Positions 1-8,064 of a stretch of DNA of 64,000 bases are shown one piece after another. The notes below the pieces were generated by a model. It was not told the origin of the DNA, did no database searches, and saw only the letters and a list, made by a program, of their open reading frames with translations. The translations under genes were made by a program, and so were the position numbers. The first letter of the stretch is position 1; each line of letters starts with the position of its first letter. This DNA is from an uncultured Christensenellaceae bacterium (lineage in GTDB: Bacteria; Bacillota; Clostridia; Christensenellales; UBA3700). The DNA is taken from assembly GCA_944383895.1 (NCBI GenBank), contig CALWRH010000002.1:124001-188000 (forward strand), read 5' to 3'.

Positions 1-481
1 TGCGGCAAGCCGCTACGCAGCGCATGCAGTTGATGCATTTATCGTTGTCGCGCACGACGTAAGGCGTGGACAGATCTATCGGGAGAACGAAGTCTTCGCC
101 TTTGAAACGGTCTTCGTCTACGCTGTAACCGAGCGAGAGTTTCTGCAGCTCGCAGTTATGGTTGCGCTCGCATGAAAGACATTTTTTCTTGTGTTTGCTG
201 AGGAACAGCTCGAGCGTCATTTTGCGTGAACTGCGGCATTTTTCGGTATTCGTTCTGACTTCCATGCCTTCTGCTACGGGGTATACGCAAGCGGCAACAA
301 GACCGCGCGCGCCCGTTGCCTCTACTACGCACATACGGCACGAGCCTACGCAGTTTACGTCCTTGAGAAAGCACAGGGTAGGGATCTCGATATGCGCCTT
401 TCTCGCCGCCTCGAGTATCGTCGTACCTTCGGGTACGGATACGGATATTCCGTTTATTTTAAGATTGACCATTTTTTCCAT
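1..481 (-). CDS. hydA: [FeFe]-hydrogenase / NuoG-like catalytic subunit, N-terminal part (cut by window edge)
   Basis: About 160 N-terminal residues are visible; the gene runs off the left end. They begin with a plant-type 2Fe-2S domain (cysteines in LCF, NCVGSCRMC and AACVYP). Next comes the His-Cys3 4Fe-4S motif HKKKCLSCERNHNC, then the first ferredoxin-type cluster motif CINCMRCVAAC. This order is shared by NuoG and by the HydA/HndD subunit of NAD(P)-linked [FeFe] hydrogenases. The neighbours hydC and hydB, and the absence of other complex I genes, favour hydrogenase. The H-cluster motifs that would prove it lie outside the window. The ATG at 481 follows GAGGTGG and sits 10 nt after the hydB stop; a second ATG lies three codons in. 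Expected role: H2 evolution or uptake using ferredoxin and NADH in the cytoplasm. Confidence 0.8.
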   Translation of the reverse strand, partial: MEKMVNLKINGISVSVPEGTTILEAARKAHIEIPTLCFLKDVNCVGSCRMCVVEATGARGLVAACVYPVAEGMEVRTNTEKCRSSRKMTLELFLSKHKKKCLSCERNHNCELQKLSLGYSVDEDRFKGEDFVLPIDLSTPYVVRDNDKCINCMRCVAACR

Positions 482-491
482 TTTCTCCACC

Positions 492-2384
492 TCACTTTCT
501 CTCTATCGCGCCGAATTTGCAGTTTGCCATACACAGTCCGCACTTGACGCATTTGGACGTGTCGATGACGTGCGGTTTCTTGACTTCGCCGCTGATCGCC
601 TTGACGGGGCAGTTTCTCGCGCAGAGCGTACAGCCCTTGCACTTGTCGGCGATGATATGGTATGTAAACAAAGCTTTACAAACACCGGCAGGACAAATTT
701 TGTCGACGATATGTGCCTCGTACTCTTTGCGGAAATAGCGCATTGTTGAAAGTACGGGGTTGGGCGCAGACTGTCCGAGAGCGCAGAGCGAGGATTGTTT
801 CATATGGTTGGCGAGCTCTTCTATCTTGACGAGATCTTCGGGTTCGCCTTTGCCTTCGGTTATCTTGGTTAGAAGTTGCAGCAGACGCTTGGTACCTATA
901 CGGCACGGGGTGCATTTTCCGCAGGATTCGTCCGCGGTGAATTCGAGGTAGAACTTGGATATGTCCACCATACAGGTATCTTCGTCGAGGATTATCATAC
1001 CGCCGCTGCCCATCATCGAGCCGATAGCGAGCAGGCTGTCGTAATCGATCGGCGTGTCTATGCACTCTGCGGGGATACATCCGCCCGACGGTCCGCCCGT
1101 CTGTGCGGCTTTGAATTTCTTTCCGCCCGGTATGCCGCCGCCTATCTCTTCTACGATTTCTCTCAGGGTAGTGCCCATAGGAACTTCGACAAGACCGACG
1201 TTGGTTATCTTGCCGCCGAGAGCAAATACCTTGGTGCCCGAAGAAGTCGGGGTACCTATAGAGGAGAACCACGCCGCGCCGTTCATGATTATCGGGTTGA
1301 CGTTCGCCCAGGTTTCGACGTTGTTGAGTATCGTCGGCTTGCCGAACAAACCTTTGACGGCAGGGAAAGGAGGACGGGGGCGGGGTTCGCCGCGATGTCC
1401 TTCTATACTCGTCATGAGTGCGGTTTCTTCTCCGCAGACGAACGCGCCTGCGCCGAGACGTATCTCTATATCGAAATCGAATCCCGAGCCGAGTATGTTC
1501 TTGCCGAGCAGTCCGTATTCGCGTGCTTGCTTGATGGCGATTTTAAGACGTTGTACCGCAACGGGGTATTCAGCGCGGACGTATATGAATCCGTGATTGG
1601 AGCCTATCGCGTAACCTGCGATCGCTATTGCCTCGAGTACGCAATGCGGATCGCCTTCGAGGACTGAGCGGTCCATAAACGCACCGGGGTCGCCTTCGTC
1701 GGCGTTACAGCAGACGTATTTGACGTTGCCTGCGGACGCTTTTGCGAAAGACCACTTTCTTCCCGTCGGGAAACCTGCGCCGCCGCGACCTCTGAGACCG
1801 CTCGCGAGCATTTCGTTTATAACGTCGTCGGGAGTCATTTCGCGCAGTACTTTTTCGAGCGCTGCATAGTCGCCCGCGCCGATAGCCTCTTCTATGTCTT
1901 CGGGAGCTATGACGCCGCAGTTTCTGAGGGCGATCCTCATCTGTTTTTTATAGAAAGGAGTTTCGGCAAACGGGATTATCGAGCCGTCTTTTGCGACCGT
2001 GCCCTGATAGAGCAGTTCTTTTACTATTTCTCCGCCTTTGACGAGATGTTTTTCAGCAACCGTCCTGACGTGCTCGGGAGTCATCTGTGCGTAGAACGCG
2101 CCTTCGGGGTAAACGATCATTATAGGACCGAGTGCGCACAGACCGAAACAGCCAGTCTTGACGACGAGTATGTCGTCTATATTGAGTTCTTTGAGAGATT
2201 GTTCGAGTTGAGCGATGACCTGCATCGAGTGAGAAGAGGTACAACCCGTACCGCCGCAGACGAGTACTTGTTTGCGGTATCCCGTCTTGGCTGCGAGTTT
2301 TTCGCCTTCTTCCTTGATAACGCGGCGAACGCGTATCAGATCTTTTTTCTTTTCGCGTATTGCGTCGAGCTGGGCGTTCGTCAT
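492..2384 (-). CDS. hydB: NADH-binding flavoprotein subunit of a bifurcating-type hydrogenase (HydB/HndC, NuoF-like)
   Basis: 630 residues, the length of HydB/HndC rather than the shorter NuoF. The N-terminal ~110 residues are a thioredoxin-like 2Fe-2S domain (CGGTGCTSSH, then CFGLCALGP). The NuoF core follows, with the FMN/NADH glycine-rich segment GLRGRGGAGFPTGRKW and the 4Fe-4S motif CGKCTPCRIGT near residue 480. The C-terminus carries two ferredoxin clusters, CKGCTLCARNCP and CVKCGLCMANC. This subunit oxidises or reduces NAD(H) and passes electrons to the hydrogenase. Its ATG overlaps the hydC stop (ATGA), so the two are translationally coupled, with GGGGGACAA upstream as ribosome binding site. 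HydABC-type enzymes couple NADH and ferredoxin to H2; bifurcation itself is inferred from the family. Confidence 0.9.
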   Translation of the reverse strand: MTNAQLDAIREKKKDLIRVRRVIKEEGEKLAAKTGYRKQVLVCGGTGCTSSHSMQVIAQLEQSLKELNIDDILVVKTGCFGLCALGPIMIVYPEGAFYAQMTPEHVRTVAEKHLVKGGEIVKELLYQGTVAKDGSIIPFAETPFYKKQMRIALRNCGVIAPEDIEEAIGAGDYAALEKVLREMTPDDVINEMLASGLRGRGGAGFPTGRKWSFAKASAGNVKYVCCNADEGDPGAFMDRSVLEGDPHCVLEAIAIAGYAIGSNHGFIYVRAEYPVAVQRLKIAIKQAREYGLLGKNILGSGFDFDIEIRLGAGAFVCGEETALMTSIEGHRGEPRPRPPFPAVKGLFGKPTILNNVETWANVNPIIMNGAAWFSSIGTPTSSGTKVFALGGKITNVGLVEVPMGTTLREIVEEIGGGIPGGKKFKAAQTGGPSGGCIPAECIDTPIDYDSLLAIGSMMGSGGMIILDEDTCMVDISKFYLEFTADESCGKCTPCRIGTKRLLQLLTKITEGKGEPEDLVKIEELANHMKQSSLCALGQSAPNPVLSTMRYFRKEYEAHIVDKICPAGVCKALFTYHIIADKCKGCTLCARNCPVKAISGEVKKPHVIDTSKCVKCGLCMANCKFGAIERK

Positions 2385-2878
2385 TTGTTGTCCCCCCTGT
2401 ATTTGTCAAGAATTTCTTTTACGGATTCGGGCTTAAGTCGGCCGTAGACCTCTTCGTCTATCATCATGACGGGAGCGAGTCCGCACGCGCCTACGCAACG
2501 GCAGCTGTCTATAGAGAACAAGCCGTCTTCGGTGCACTCTCCGCATTTGATGCCGAGTTGTTTTTCAACCTCGGCGAGTATCTTGTCTGAGCCTTTGACA
2601 TAGCAAGCCGTACCGAGGCATACGCTGATGCGGTGCTTGCCCTTGGGGTTGAGCGAGAACTGAGAATAGAACGTTGCAACGCCGTAAACTTCGGAAAGAG
2701 AAATTTCAAGTCCTTCAGCTATCATTGTCTGAACTTCGATAGGCAGGTAGCCGTAAATGCCTTGAGCTTCCTGCAGAACGTGCATCAGACAGCCCGGAGT
2801 AGAGCGGGATTCTTCTATGACCGCCATAAGCCGCGCCTTTTGTTCGGCAGTGCCGTGGAACGCAGAATTTTTATTCAT
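2381..2878 (-). CDS. hydC: NuoE-like 2Fe-2S subunit of hydrogenase (HydC/HndA)
   Basis: 165 residues with the thioredoxin-like 2Fe-2S fold of NuoE. The four ligand cysteines are in CLGTACYVKG and CRCVGACGLAP. The N-terminal helical part (YLPIEVQTMIAEGLEI...GVATFYSQF) is typical of the family. It is the first gene of the minus-strand operon hydC-hydB-hydA and likely relays electrons within the cytoplasmic hydrogenase complex. The start is well supported by TAAGGAGGT just upstream. A promoter-like sequence about 65 nt upstream overlaps a perfect 12-bp palindrome. Confidence 0.92.
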   Translation of the reverse strand: MNKNSAFHGTAEQKARLMAVIEESRSTPGCLMHVLQEAQGIYGYLPIEVQTMIAEGLEISLSEVYGVATFYSQFSLNPKGKHRISVCLGTACYVKGSDKILAEVEKQLGIKCGECTEDGLFSIDSCRCVGACGLAPVMMIDEEVYGRLKPESVKEILDKYRGDNK

Positions 2879-2941
2879 ATAACCTCCTTATCCCCGAAAA
2901 GAGCAGAGAACCTGCAAAATATTTTCGGATAATACATATCT

Positions 2942-2969
2942 ATTGTAACATATGTTAAAAAAATATCAA
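2942..2969 (-). promoter_or_regulatory. Candidate promoter of the hyd operon with overlapping palindrome
   Basis: On the minus strand TTGATA (2969-2964) is followed after 16 nt by TACAAT (2947-2942), giving a leader of roughly 60 nt before hydC. The perfect palindrome TAACATATGTTA (2946-2957) overlaps the -10 box and spacer. Such placement suits a repressor. Rex is a candidate because rex is in this window and is known to control hydrogenase genes in other clostridia, but the match to the Rex consensus TTGTTAA-N4-TTAACAA is only partial. Confidence 0.5.
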
Positions 2970-3073
2970 AGTAATTTTTTATTTATTATCCGAACAATTT
3001 TTGTGTAACTATTTTTGCAAAAATAAGAAAAAATGTTGATTTTGCAATTGGCGAGATTTTGACTTCAAAAATA

Positions 3074-3102
3074 TTGACAATTGATTTTTAATCGGTTATT
3101 AT
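3074..3102 (+). promoter_or_regulatory. Strong sigma-70-type promoter of the tRNA-Thr locus
   Basis: TTGACA (3074-3079), 17-nt spacer, TATTAT (3097-3102). The predicted start near 3109 lies about 210 nt upstream of tRNA-Thr. The transcript would therefore run first through the two tRNA-like relics at 3134 and 3231. It diverges from the hyd promoter. Confidence 0.75.
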
Positions 3103-3133
3103 ATATTAGACATCGCGAAAATAAAGTTTCTTT

Positions 3134-3196
3134 GCTGCTTAGGCTTTGCAGGCGCGAGGCGGATAAAAAACGGTTGATAATCGTTTTAGCCGAGCG
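3134..3196 (+). pseudogene. Decayed tRNA-Thr copy (relic 1)
   Basis: By-eye alignment to the intact tRNA-Thr at 3320. The first 19 nt (GCTGCTTAGGCTTTGCAGG) match the tRNA 5' end GCTGCTATGGCTCAGCAGG at 15 positions. The 3' part (GGTT...AATC...TTAGC) resembles the T-arm and acceptor. The anticodon arm is missing, so it cannot act as a tRNA. It could also be part of an unrecognised structured RNA transcribed from 3074. Confidence 0.4.
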
Positions 3197-3230
3197 GACC
3201 GCTTGACGTATAAATCGGCAGACAAATAAA

Positions 3231-3297
3231 GCAGCTTATGCGGGCGGGAAGAGCGCGTCCTTCCAAGGACGAAACGCAGAGGGTTGCAATAACGATC
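3231..3297 (+). pseudogene. Decayed tRNA-Thr copy (relic 2) with near-intact anticodon arm
   Basis: Positions 3250-3272 (AGAGCGCGTCCTTCCAAGGACGA) match the D-arm end and anticodon arm of tRNA-Thr (AGAGCACGTCCTTGGTAAGGACGA) except at the loop and one stem-flanking base. The loop has lost one base and the GGT anticodon. The 5' end (GCAGCTTATG) resembles the acceptor strand, and GGTTGCAAT near 3283 resembles the T-loop. The remaining stems do not pair well, so it is scored as a relic. Confidence 0.45.
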
Positions 3298-3319
3298 AGA
3301 CAATTTAATAACCTTATAT

Positions 3320-3788
<469 letters not shown>

Positions 3789-3857
3789 CAATTAAAAACA
3801 ATCGATCTGTAAAAAATTGAGATAAAGTTCAAGTGAAATGAAATTTTCTGTTTAAGG

Positions 3858-4283
3858 TTACTTTGCCGTACCCATTAAAAAAGCGACGGCGGCAAGATAA
3901 AAGTCGCGTAGCTGAGCCAATACGTTATACGGTAGAGAGATTGAGCCGTGAAATCGTACGGCAAGTATCATTACGAGAGAAAACAACCCCACAGCGCCAA
4001 CGACGTTTGTCTGTATTGTAATGCGGATGCTTTTTTCTGCTAAAGTTTTGTCGGAGATCTTTACGGACATAAAATTTTTGCTTAAGAAATATCCGACGAG
4101 TACTGCGGCAGACGTGCGCATGACTACGTCAAGGACGGATTTTTCGTCTCCTTGTGGCAGAGGTAAAAAGACGCAAAGCGCGATATATACGAAATGTATC
4201 GCGAAGAAGGAAAGCAACCATATATCGTTGGTATTTATACGGTTGAAAGTATGATTTTGCAGACGGTTTCCTTTTGTGCTCAT
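3858..4283 (-). CDS. Small integral membrane protein, unknown function
   Basis: 141 residues with about three to four hydrophobic segments: LLSFFAIHFVYIALCVFLPL, a segment around RTSAAVLVGYFLSKNF, VVGAVGLFSLVMILAV and a C-terminal one. The N-terminus is polar. No family is recognised. The ATG at 4283 lacks a clear Shine-Dalgarno sequence, so the start is uncertain. It lies divergent from the secreted protein at 4387 and just beyond the tRNA-Thr array. The stretch 3789-3857 before it holds nothing recognisable. Confidence 0.6.
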   Translation of the reverse strand: MSTKGNRLQNHTFNRINTNDIWLLSFFAIHFVYIALCVFLPLPQGDEKSVLDVVMRTSAAVLVGYFLSKNFMSVKISDKTLAEKSIRITIQTNVVGAVGLFSLVMILAVRFHGSISLPYNVLAQLRDFYLAAVAFLMGTAK

Positions 4284-4386
4284 GTTTCATAATATGAAAT
4301 CCGCGGTTTGATTGTAAATTTCAGAGTGCGGGGCTTAGACGGATCGAAAATTACATAACCGTGAAAAGAACGCAAAGACTAAGCTT

Positions 4387-5115
4387 ATGAGAAAGATAAC
4401 GATTTTTATAATAGCGCTTGTCTGCGGCACCTTGTCCGCGGTAAACGGTTCTGCCGATATGCGGCAAAACGAAGAAACGCTGTGCGAGATATGCGCTGTA
4501 TTGGACAGCACGGGCGTCGAACAGAAAGTTACTGTGACGGGCATACGTTTTGCAAAAGGCTCCGAATATTTTACCGACATAAAAATAAACTTGCCTGACG
4601 GGAGAGAGATAATTCCTTGTACCGACGAAGGGTACGGAGCTGGCGTTGCGGCTTTCGATTTTACGGGAAACAGATACAGTCAGCTGTTTTATTTTGCAAG
4701 CAGCGGCGGCAGCGGAGGGTACGGATATTTTTACGTTTTCGATTGCTCCGAAGAAAAAACTAAAGTTTTATTCGACTATCAAAAATTCCAAAACGTTTAT
4801 ACTGCCAAATATGCAGACAACTACCGTCTTAACGTGTATAAAGACAATAAATTGTTCGTCACTTACGACGTGTCGGATTATGAAAACGAGCGAGAATTAT
4901 GGAACGACGACGGCGTATTTACAGGCGACGCGCAGCCTTATGTTAGTGATCTCAATTTTGTCGAGCCCGTGTTCGTTTACAGCCTTAACAGATACAGGCT
5001 CAACGTATGGCAGAACGTTGTAGGAAAGGTAAGTATCGACGTTGTAGGACGTATAATAACCTCTCTGGATCTCGGGAAAGGAAAATATTCCTTTGTTACG
5101 CTTTCCGCGGCATAA
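4387..5115 (+). CDS. Predicted secreted protein, unknown function
   Basis: 242 residues. The first ~23 (RKITIFIIALVCGTLSAVNG) form a cleavable-looking signal peptide. The rest is rich in beta-prone, aromatic and acidic residues (GNRYSQLFYFASSGGSGGYG, YFYVFDCSEEKTKVLFDY), as in extracellular beta-propeller or VCBS-like proteins, but no defined domain can be assigned. The ribosome binding site is weak. No terminator is obvious before the promoter of the polymer cluster. It stands alone between the divergent membrane gene and the surface-polymer operon. Confidence 0.65.
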   Translation: MRKITIFIIALVCGTLSAVNGSADMRQNEETLCEICAVLDSTGVEQKVTVTGIRFAKGSEYFTDIKINLPDGREIIPCTDEGYGAGVAAFDFTGNRYSQLFYFASSGGSGGYGYFYVFDCSEEKTKVLFDYQKFQNVYTAKYADNYRLNVYKDNKLFVTYDVSDYENERELWNDDGVFTGDAQPYVSDLNFVEPVFVYSLNRYRLNVWQNVVGKVSIDVVGRIITSLDLGKGKYSFVTLSAA

Positions 5116-5236
5116 CACTGTGGTAAAAAGAAAATGCCTTAAAGAAAATCAGCGATCTTAATTTTACGCCAAAACGCAAAATACACGTTTCAAGTCAAAC
5201 TGTGTATTTATTATATTTATTTTATAATATATCCTG

Positions 5237-5265
5237 TTGCGCATAAATAAAACGTGTGATATAAT
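5237..5265 (+). promoter_or_regulatory. Promoter of the surface-polymer cluster
   Basis: TTGCGC (5237-5242), 17-nt spacer, perfect TATAAT (5260-5265). It lies about 30 nt upstream of the aminotransferase gene and is followed by GGAAGG as ribosome binding site. The next clear terminator in this direction is at 17435, so the 13 genes could be one long transcript. Confidence 0.7.
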
Positions 5266-5296
5266 GAACGAGTAAAAAACAAACGGAAGGATAAAT

Positions 5297-6505
5297 ATGA
5301 ACATTAAATTTTCACCCCCCGATATCTCGCAGGCAGAGATCGACGAAGTAGTCGATACGTTGCGTTCGGGCTGGATCACAACGGGACCCAAGACAAAACT
5401 TTTTGAAAAGAAGATCGCAGAATTCTGCAATACGGAAAAAGGCGTTTGCCTCAATTCTGCAACGGCGGGACTCGAGCTTATTCTCAGGTTATTCGGCATA
5501 GGCAAAGGCGACGAAGTCATCACAAGCGCTTACACGTATACCGCAAGCGCGAGCGTTATCGAGCACGTCGGTGCGAAAGTCGTGCTTTGCGACATAACCG
5601 ATAACGGTTACGAGATGGATTATGACCGTCTTGCCGATCTCATAAACGAAAAGACAAAGGCGGTAATACTCGTAGACATCGCGGGCAAGATATGCGATTA
5701 CGACAGAGTGCGCAAAATGCTCGAGAGCAAAAAGGGCATGTTTAAGGCGGCGAACGATCTGCAGGCAAAACTCGGCAGGGTACTTCTTATCGCAGATGCG
5801 GCTCACAGTTTCGGTGCGAAAAAGGACGGAAAGATGAGCGGAGAACATGCTGACTTCACCTCTTTCAGTTTCCATGCGGTAAAGAACCTCACGACGGCAG
5901 AAGGCGGCGCGGTAGTATGGAAGAACATAGACGGCGTTGACAACGACGAGCTTTACCGTCAGTTCATGTTGTGGTCGTTGCACGGACAGAGCAAGGACGC
6001 TCTTGCCAAAAACCAGCTCGGCGCGTGGGAATACGACATCAAGATGTGCGGTCTCAAGTGCAACATGACCGATATCATGGCGGCTATCGGACTCGCGCAG
6101 CTGAAGAGATACGAAGGACTTCTCGCCCGCAGAAAAGAGCTTATAGGAAGATACGACGCCGCGCTTAAAGATTACGGAGAAGTCGTTGAGCATTACGGAA
6201 AGAATTTTGCGTCGAGCGGACATCTTTATCTTATAAGAGTGAACGGTATCGACGAAAAGCAGAGAAACGCGATCATTGTCAAAATGGCGGAAAAGGGCGT
6301 TGCTACCAACGTACATTACAAGCCGCTGCCGATGCATACCGCTTACAAGGATCTCGGTTTTGACATAAAGGACTACCCTAAGGCATACGAAAAGTACAGA
6401 AACGAGATCACGTTGCCTCTGCATACGTTGCTTTCTGACGAAGAGGCGGATTATGTGATAGACGCTTTCAAAAAATCCGTACAAGAGGTCGTTTATGCAA
6501 AATGA
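5297..6505 (+). CDS. DegT/DnrJ/EryC1/StrS-family sugar aminotransferase (PLP)
   Basis: 402 residues, normal for the family. The start MNIKFSPPDISQAEIDEVVDTL and the segment LRSGWITTGPKTKLFEKKIAEF are family hallmarks. The likely PLP lysine is K196 in FHAVKNLTTAEGG, preceded by the cofactor-binding aspartate in IADAAHSFG. Such enzymes make amino-sugar nucleotides from 4-keto or 3-keto sugars for surface glycans. It is the first gene of the cluster and overlaps the initiating sugar transferase by 11 nt. The exact substrate cannot be read from sequence, and no partner dehydratase lies in the window. Confidence 0.9.
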   Translation: MNIKFSPPDISQAEIDEVVDTLRSGWITTGPKTKLFEKKIAEFCNTEKGVCLNSATAGLELILRLFGIGKGDEVITSAYTYTASASVIEHVGAKVVLCDITDNGYEMDYDRLADLINEKTKAVILVDIAGKICDYDRVRKMLESKKGMFKAANDLQAKLGRVLLIADAAHSFGAKKDGKMSGEHADFTSFSFHAVKNLTTAEGGAVVWKNIDGVDNDELYRQFMLWSLHGQSKDALAKNQLGAWEYDIKMCGLKCNMTDIMAAIGLAQLKRYEGLLARRKELIGRYDAALKDYGEVVEHYGKNFASSGHLYLIRVNGIDEKQRNAIIVKMAEKGVATNVHYKPLPMHTAYKDLGFDIKDYPKAYEKYRNEITLPLHTLLSDEEADYVIDAFKKSVQEVVYAK

Positions 6506-7247
6506 AGAGATCAAAGACAAGGTGACGGCGGATAATGCTGCAAATACGGCGGAAGAAACCGTCGTTGCCGACGCTGCCGTAAACACTGAGGATACGTCGG
6601 AGAAGAACTCCGAGATCGATTTCGACGCGCTGCTCAGAAAAAAGAGATTTTCGCTCTTTCTCAAGCGTTGTTTCGACATCACCGCGTCCGCTTTAGGACT
6701 CTTGTGTCTTGCACTGCCGTTTATCGTGATAGCCGTTATCATAAAGGCAACGTCCAAAGGTCCCGTCTATTTCAGGCAGGTCAGAGTGGGCAAGGACGGT
6801 AAAGAGTTCCGCATATTCAAGTTCCGCACAATGGTCGTGGATGCGGAGAAAAAAGGCATGCAGATCACCGTCGGAGCGGACAGCCGCATAACGGGCATCG
6901 GCAAATTCTTGCGCAAGACCAAGATAGACGAACTGCCGCAGCTAATAAACGTGCTTATCGGACAGATGAGTTTCGTAGGTCCTCGTCCCGAAGTGCCGAG
7001 GTACGTCGCGATGTACAGCGATTATCAGAGAAACATACTCAAGATCAAGCCGGGAATAACCGAACTCGCGTCAATAGTCTACCGTGACGAAAACGACGTA
7101 CTTGCCAAGAGCGAGGATCCCGAGGCGACATACATCAACGAAATAATGCCGAAGAAGATCGAGCTTAATATGCAGTATATGCAAAAGCTCGGGTTCTGGT
7201 ACGATATCAAACTGATATTCATGACCTTTGCGGCGATACTGAGGTGA
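6495..7247 (+). CDS. Initiating undecaprenyl-phosphate sugar-1-phosphate transferase (bacterial sugar transferase family)
   Basis: 250 residues. A polar acidic N-terminal extension (~45 residues) precedes one hydrophobic segment (TASALGLLCLALPFIVIAVI) and the conserved catalytic domain (GPVYFRQVRVGKDGKEFRIFK, TKIDELPQLINVLIGQMSFV, GPRPEVPRYV). Members transfer a sugar-1-phosphate from a UDP-sugar to undecaprenyl phosphate on the inner membrane face and so start the repeat unit. This is the short, single-membrane-helix type. The acidic leader is unusual but not unique. It overlaps the aminotransferase and precedes a GT2 gene. Confidence 0.92.
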   Translation: MQNEEIKDKVTADNAANTAEETVVADAAVNTEDTSEKNSEIDFDALLRKKRFSLFLKRCFDITASALGLLCLALPFIVIAVIIKATSKGPVYFRQVRVGKDGKEFRIFKFRTMVVDAEKKGMQITVGADSRITGIGKFLRKTKIDELPQLINVLIGQMSFVGPRPEVPRYVAMYSDYQRNILKIKPGITELASIVYRDENDVLAKSEDPEATYINEIMPKKIELNMQYMQKLGFWYDIKLIFMTFAAILR

Positions 7248-7249
7248 AA

Positions 7250-8062
7250 ATGGATTACAGCGTACTTATGTCCGTATACAAGAATACGGATAAAAACGAA
7301 TTCGTCGAGTGCATAGACAGTCTTAGAGTGCAGGACCCGGCACCTAAAGAAATAGTCTGCGTTATAGACGGACCCGTAGCGGGAGAGCTTGCCGCGCAGA
7401 TAGAGGAGTACGGCAAAGACCCGCTTTTCGTGTTTGTTCCGCTTGAGCAGAACGTAGGGCTCGGCAACGCTCTGAGAGAGGGCACGGCGCATTGTTCTTG
7501 TGAGTGGATAGCGCGTATGGACAGCGATGATATCTGCGCGCCCGACAGGATGCAAAAGCAGGTCGCTTTTCTCGAGAGTCATCCCGATGTCGACGTTCTC
7601 GGCAGCAATATAGCCGAGTTTATAGGCACCAAAGACAATGTCGTCAGCGAAAGAAAGGTGCCCGAAGATCACGACGGGATATGCGATTATCTCAAAAAGA
7701 GATGTCCTTTCAACCACATGACGGTATTCATCAGAAAGACCGCGCTCGAAAAGGCAGGCGGTTATCTGCATTGGCATTACAACGAGGACAGCTATCTGTG
7801 GGTCAGGATGTATCTTGCGGGAGCGAGGTTTGCCAACATTGCGGAAAATCTCGTGTTCGCCCGCATAAACGAGGCGACTTTCCAAAGACGCGGCGGCTAT
7901 AAGTATTACAAGAGCGAGCGCGATCTTTTCAAATTCATGTACAAGAACAAGGTCATCGGATATTTCGATTATCTTGTCGCCAAGACGATACGATTTGTCG
8001 TACAGGTCCTTATGCCCAACCGCGTAAGGCAATGGTTTTTCAAGACGTTTGCAAGGAGCTGA
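7250..8062 (+). CDS. Family 2 glycosyltransferase
   Basis: About 270 residues with the GT2 opening MDYSVLMSVYKNTDKNEF and the donor and metal site MDSDD (in WIARMDSDDICAPDRMQKQV). The catalytic acidic region is WHYNEDSYLWVRMYLAGA. A GTG at 7244 is in frame, but the GAGGTG at 7241-7246 is better placed as ribosome binding site for the ATG at 7250. The upstream stop overlaps this site, so translation is coupled. It likely adds a sugar to the lipid-linked repeat unit at the cytoplasmic membrane. Confidence 0.9.
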   Translation: MDYSVLMSVYKNTDKNEFVECIDSLRVQDPAPKEIVCVIDGPVAGELAAQIEEYGKDPLFVFVPLEQNVGLGNALREGTAHCSCEWIARMDSDDICAPDRMQKQVAFLESHPDVDVLGSNIAEFIGTKDNVVSERKVPEDHDGICDYLKKRCPFNHMTVFIRKTALEKAGGYLHWHYNEDSYLWVRMYLAGARFANIAENLVFARINEATFQRRGGYKYYKSERDLFKFMYKNKVIGYFDYLVAKTIRFVVQVLMPNRVRQWFFKTFARS

Positions 8063-8064
8063 AA

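Noticed and set aside
1..2878. Respiratory complex I (nuoEFG)
   Set aside because: HydB length with N-terminal thioredoxin-like domain and extra C-terminal ferredoxin clusters fits NAD-linked hydrogenase, and no membrane nuo genes are present; hydA itself is cut, so this rests on context.
3109..3319. 6S RNA, T-box or riboswitch upstream of tRNA-Thr
   Set aside because: No T-box or known aptamer core was found, and most of the region is better explained as tRNA-Thr relics; a 6S-like long hairpin could not be drawn.
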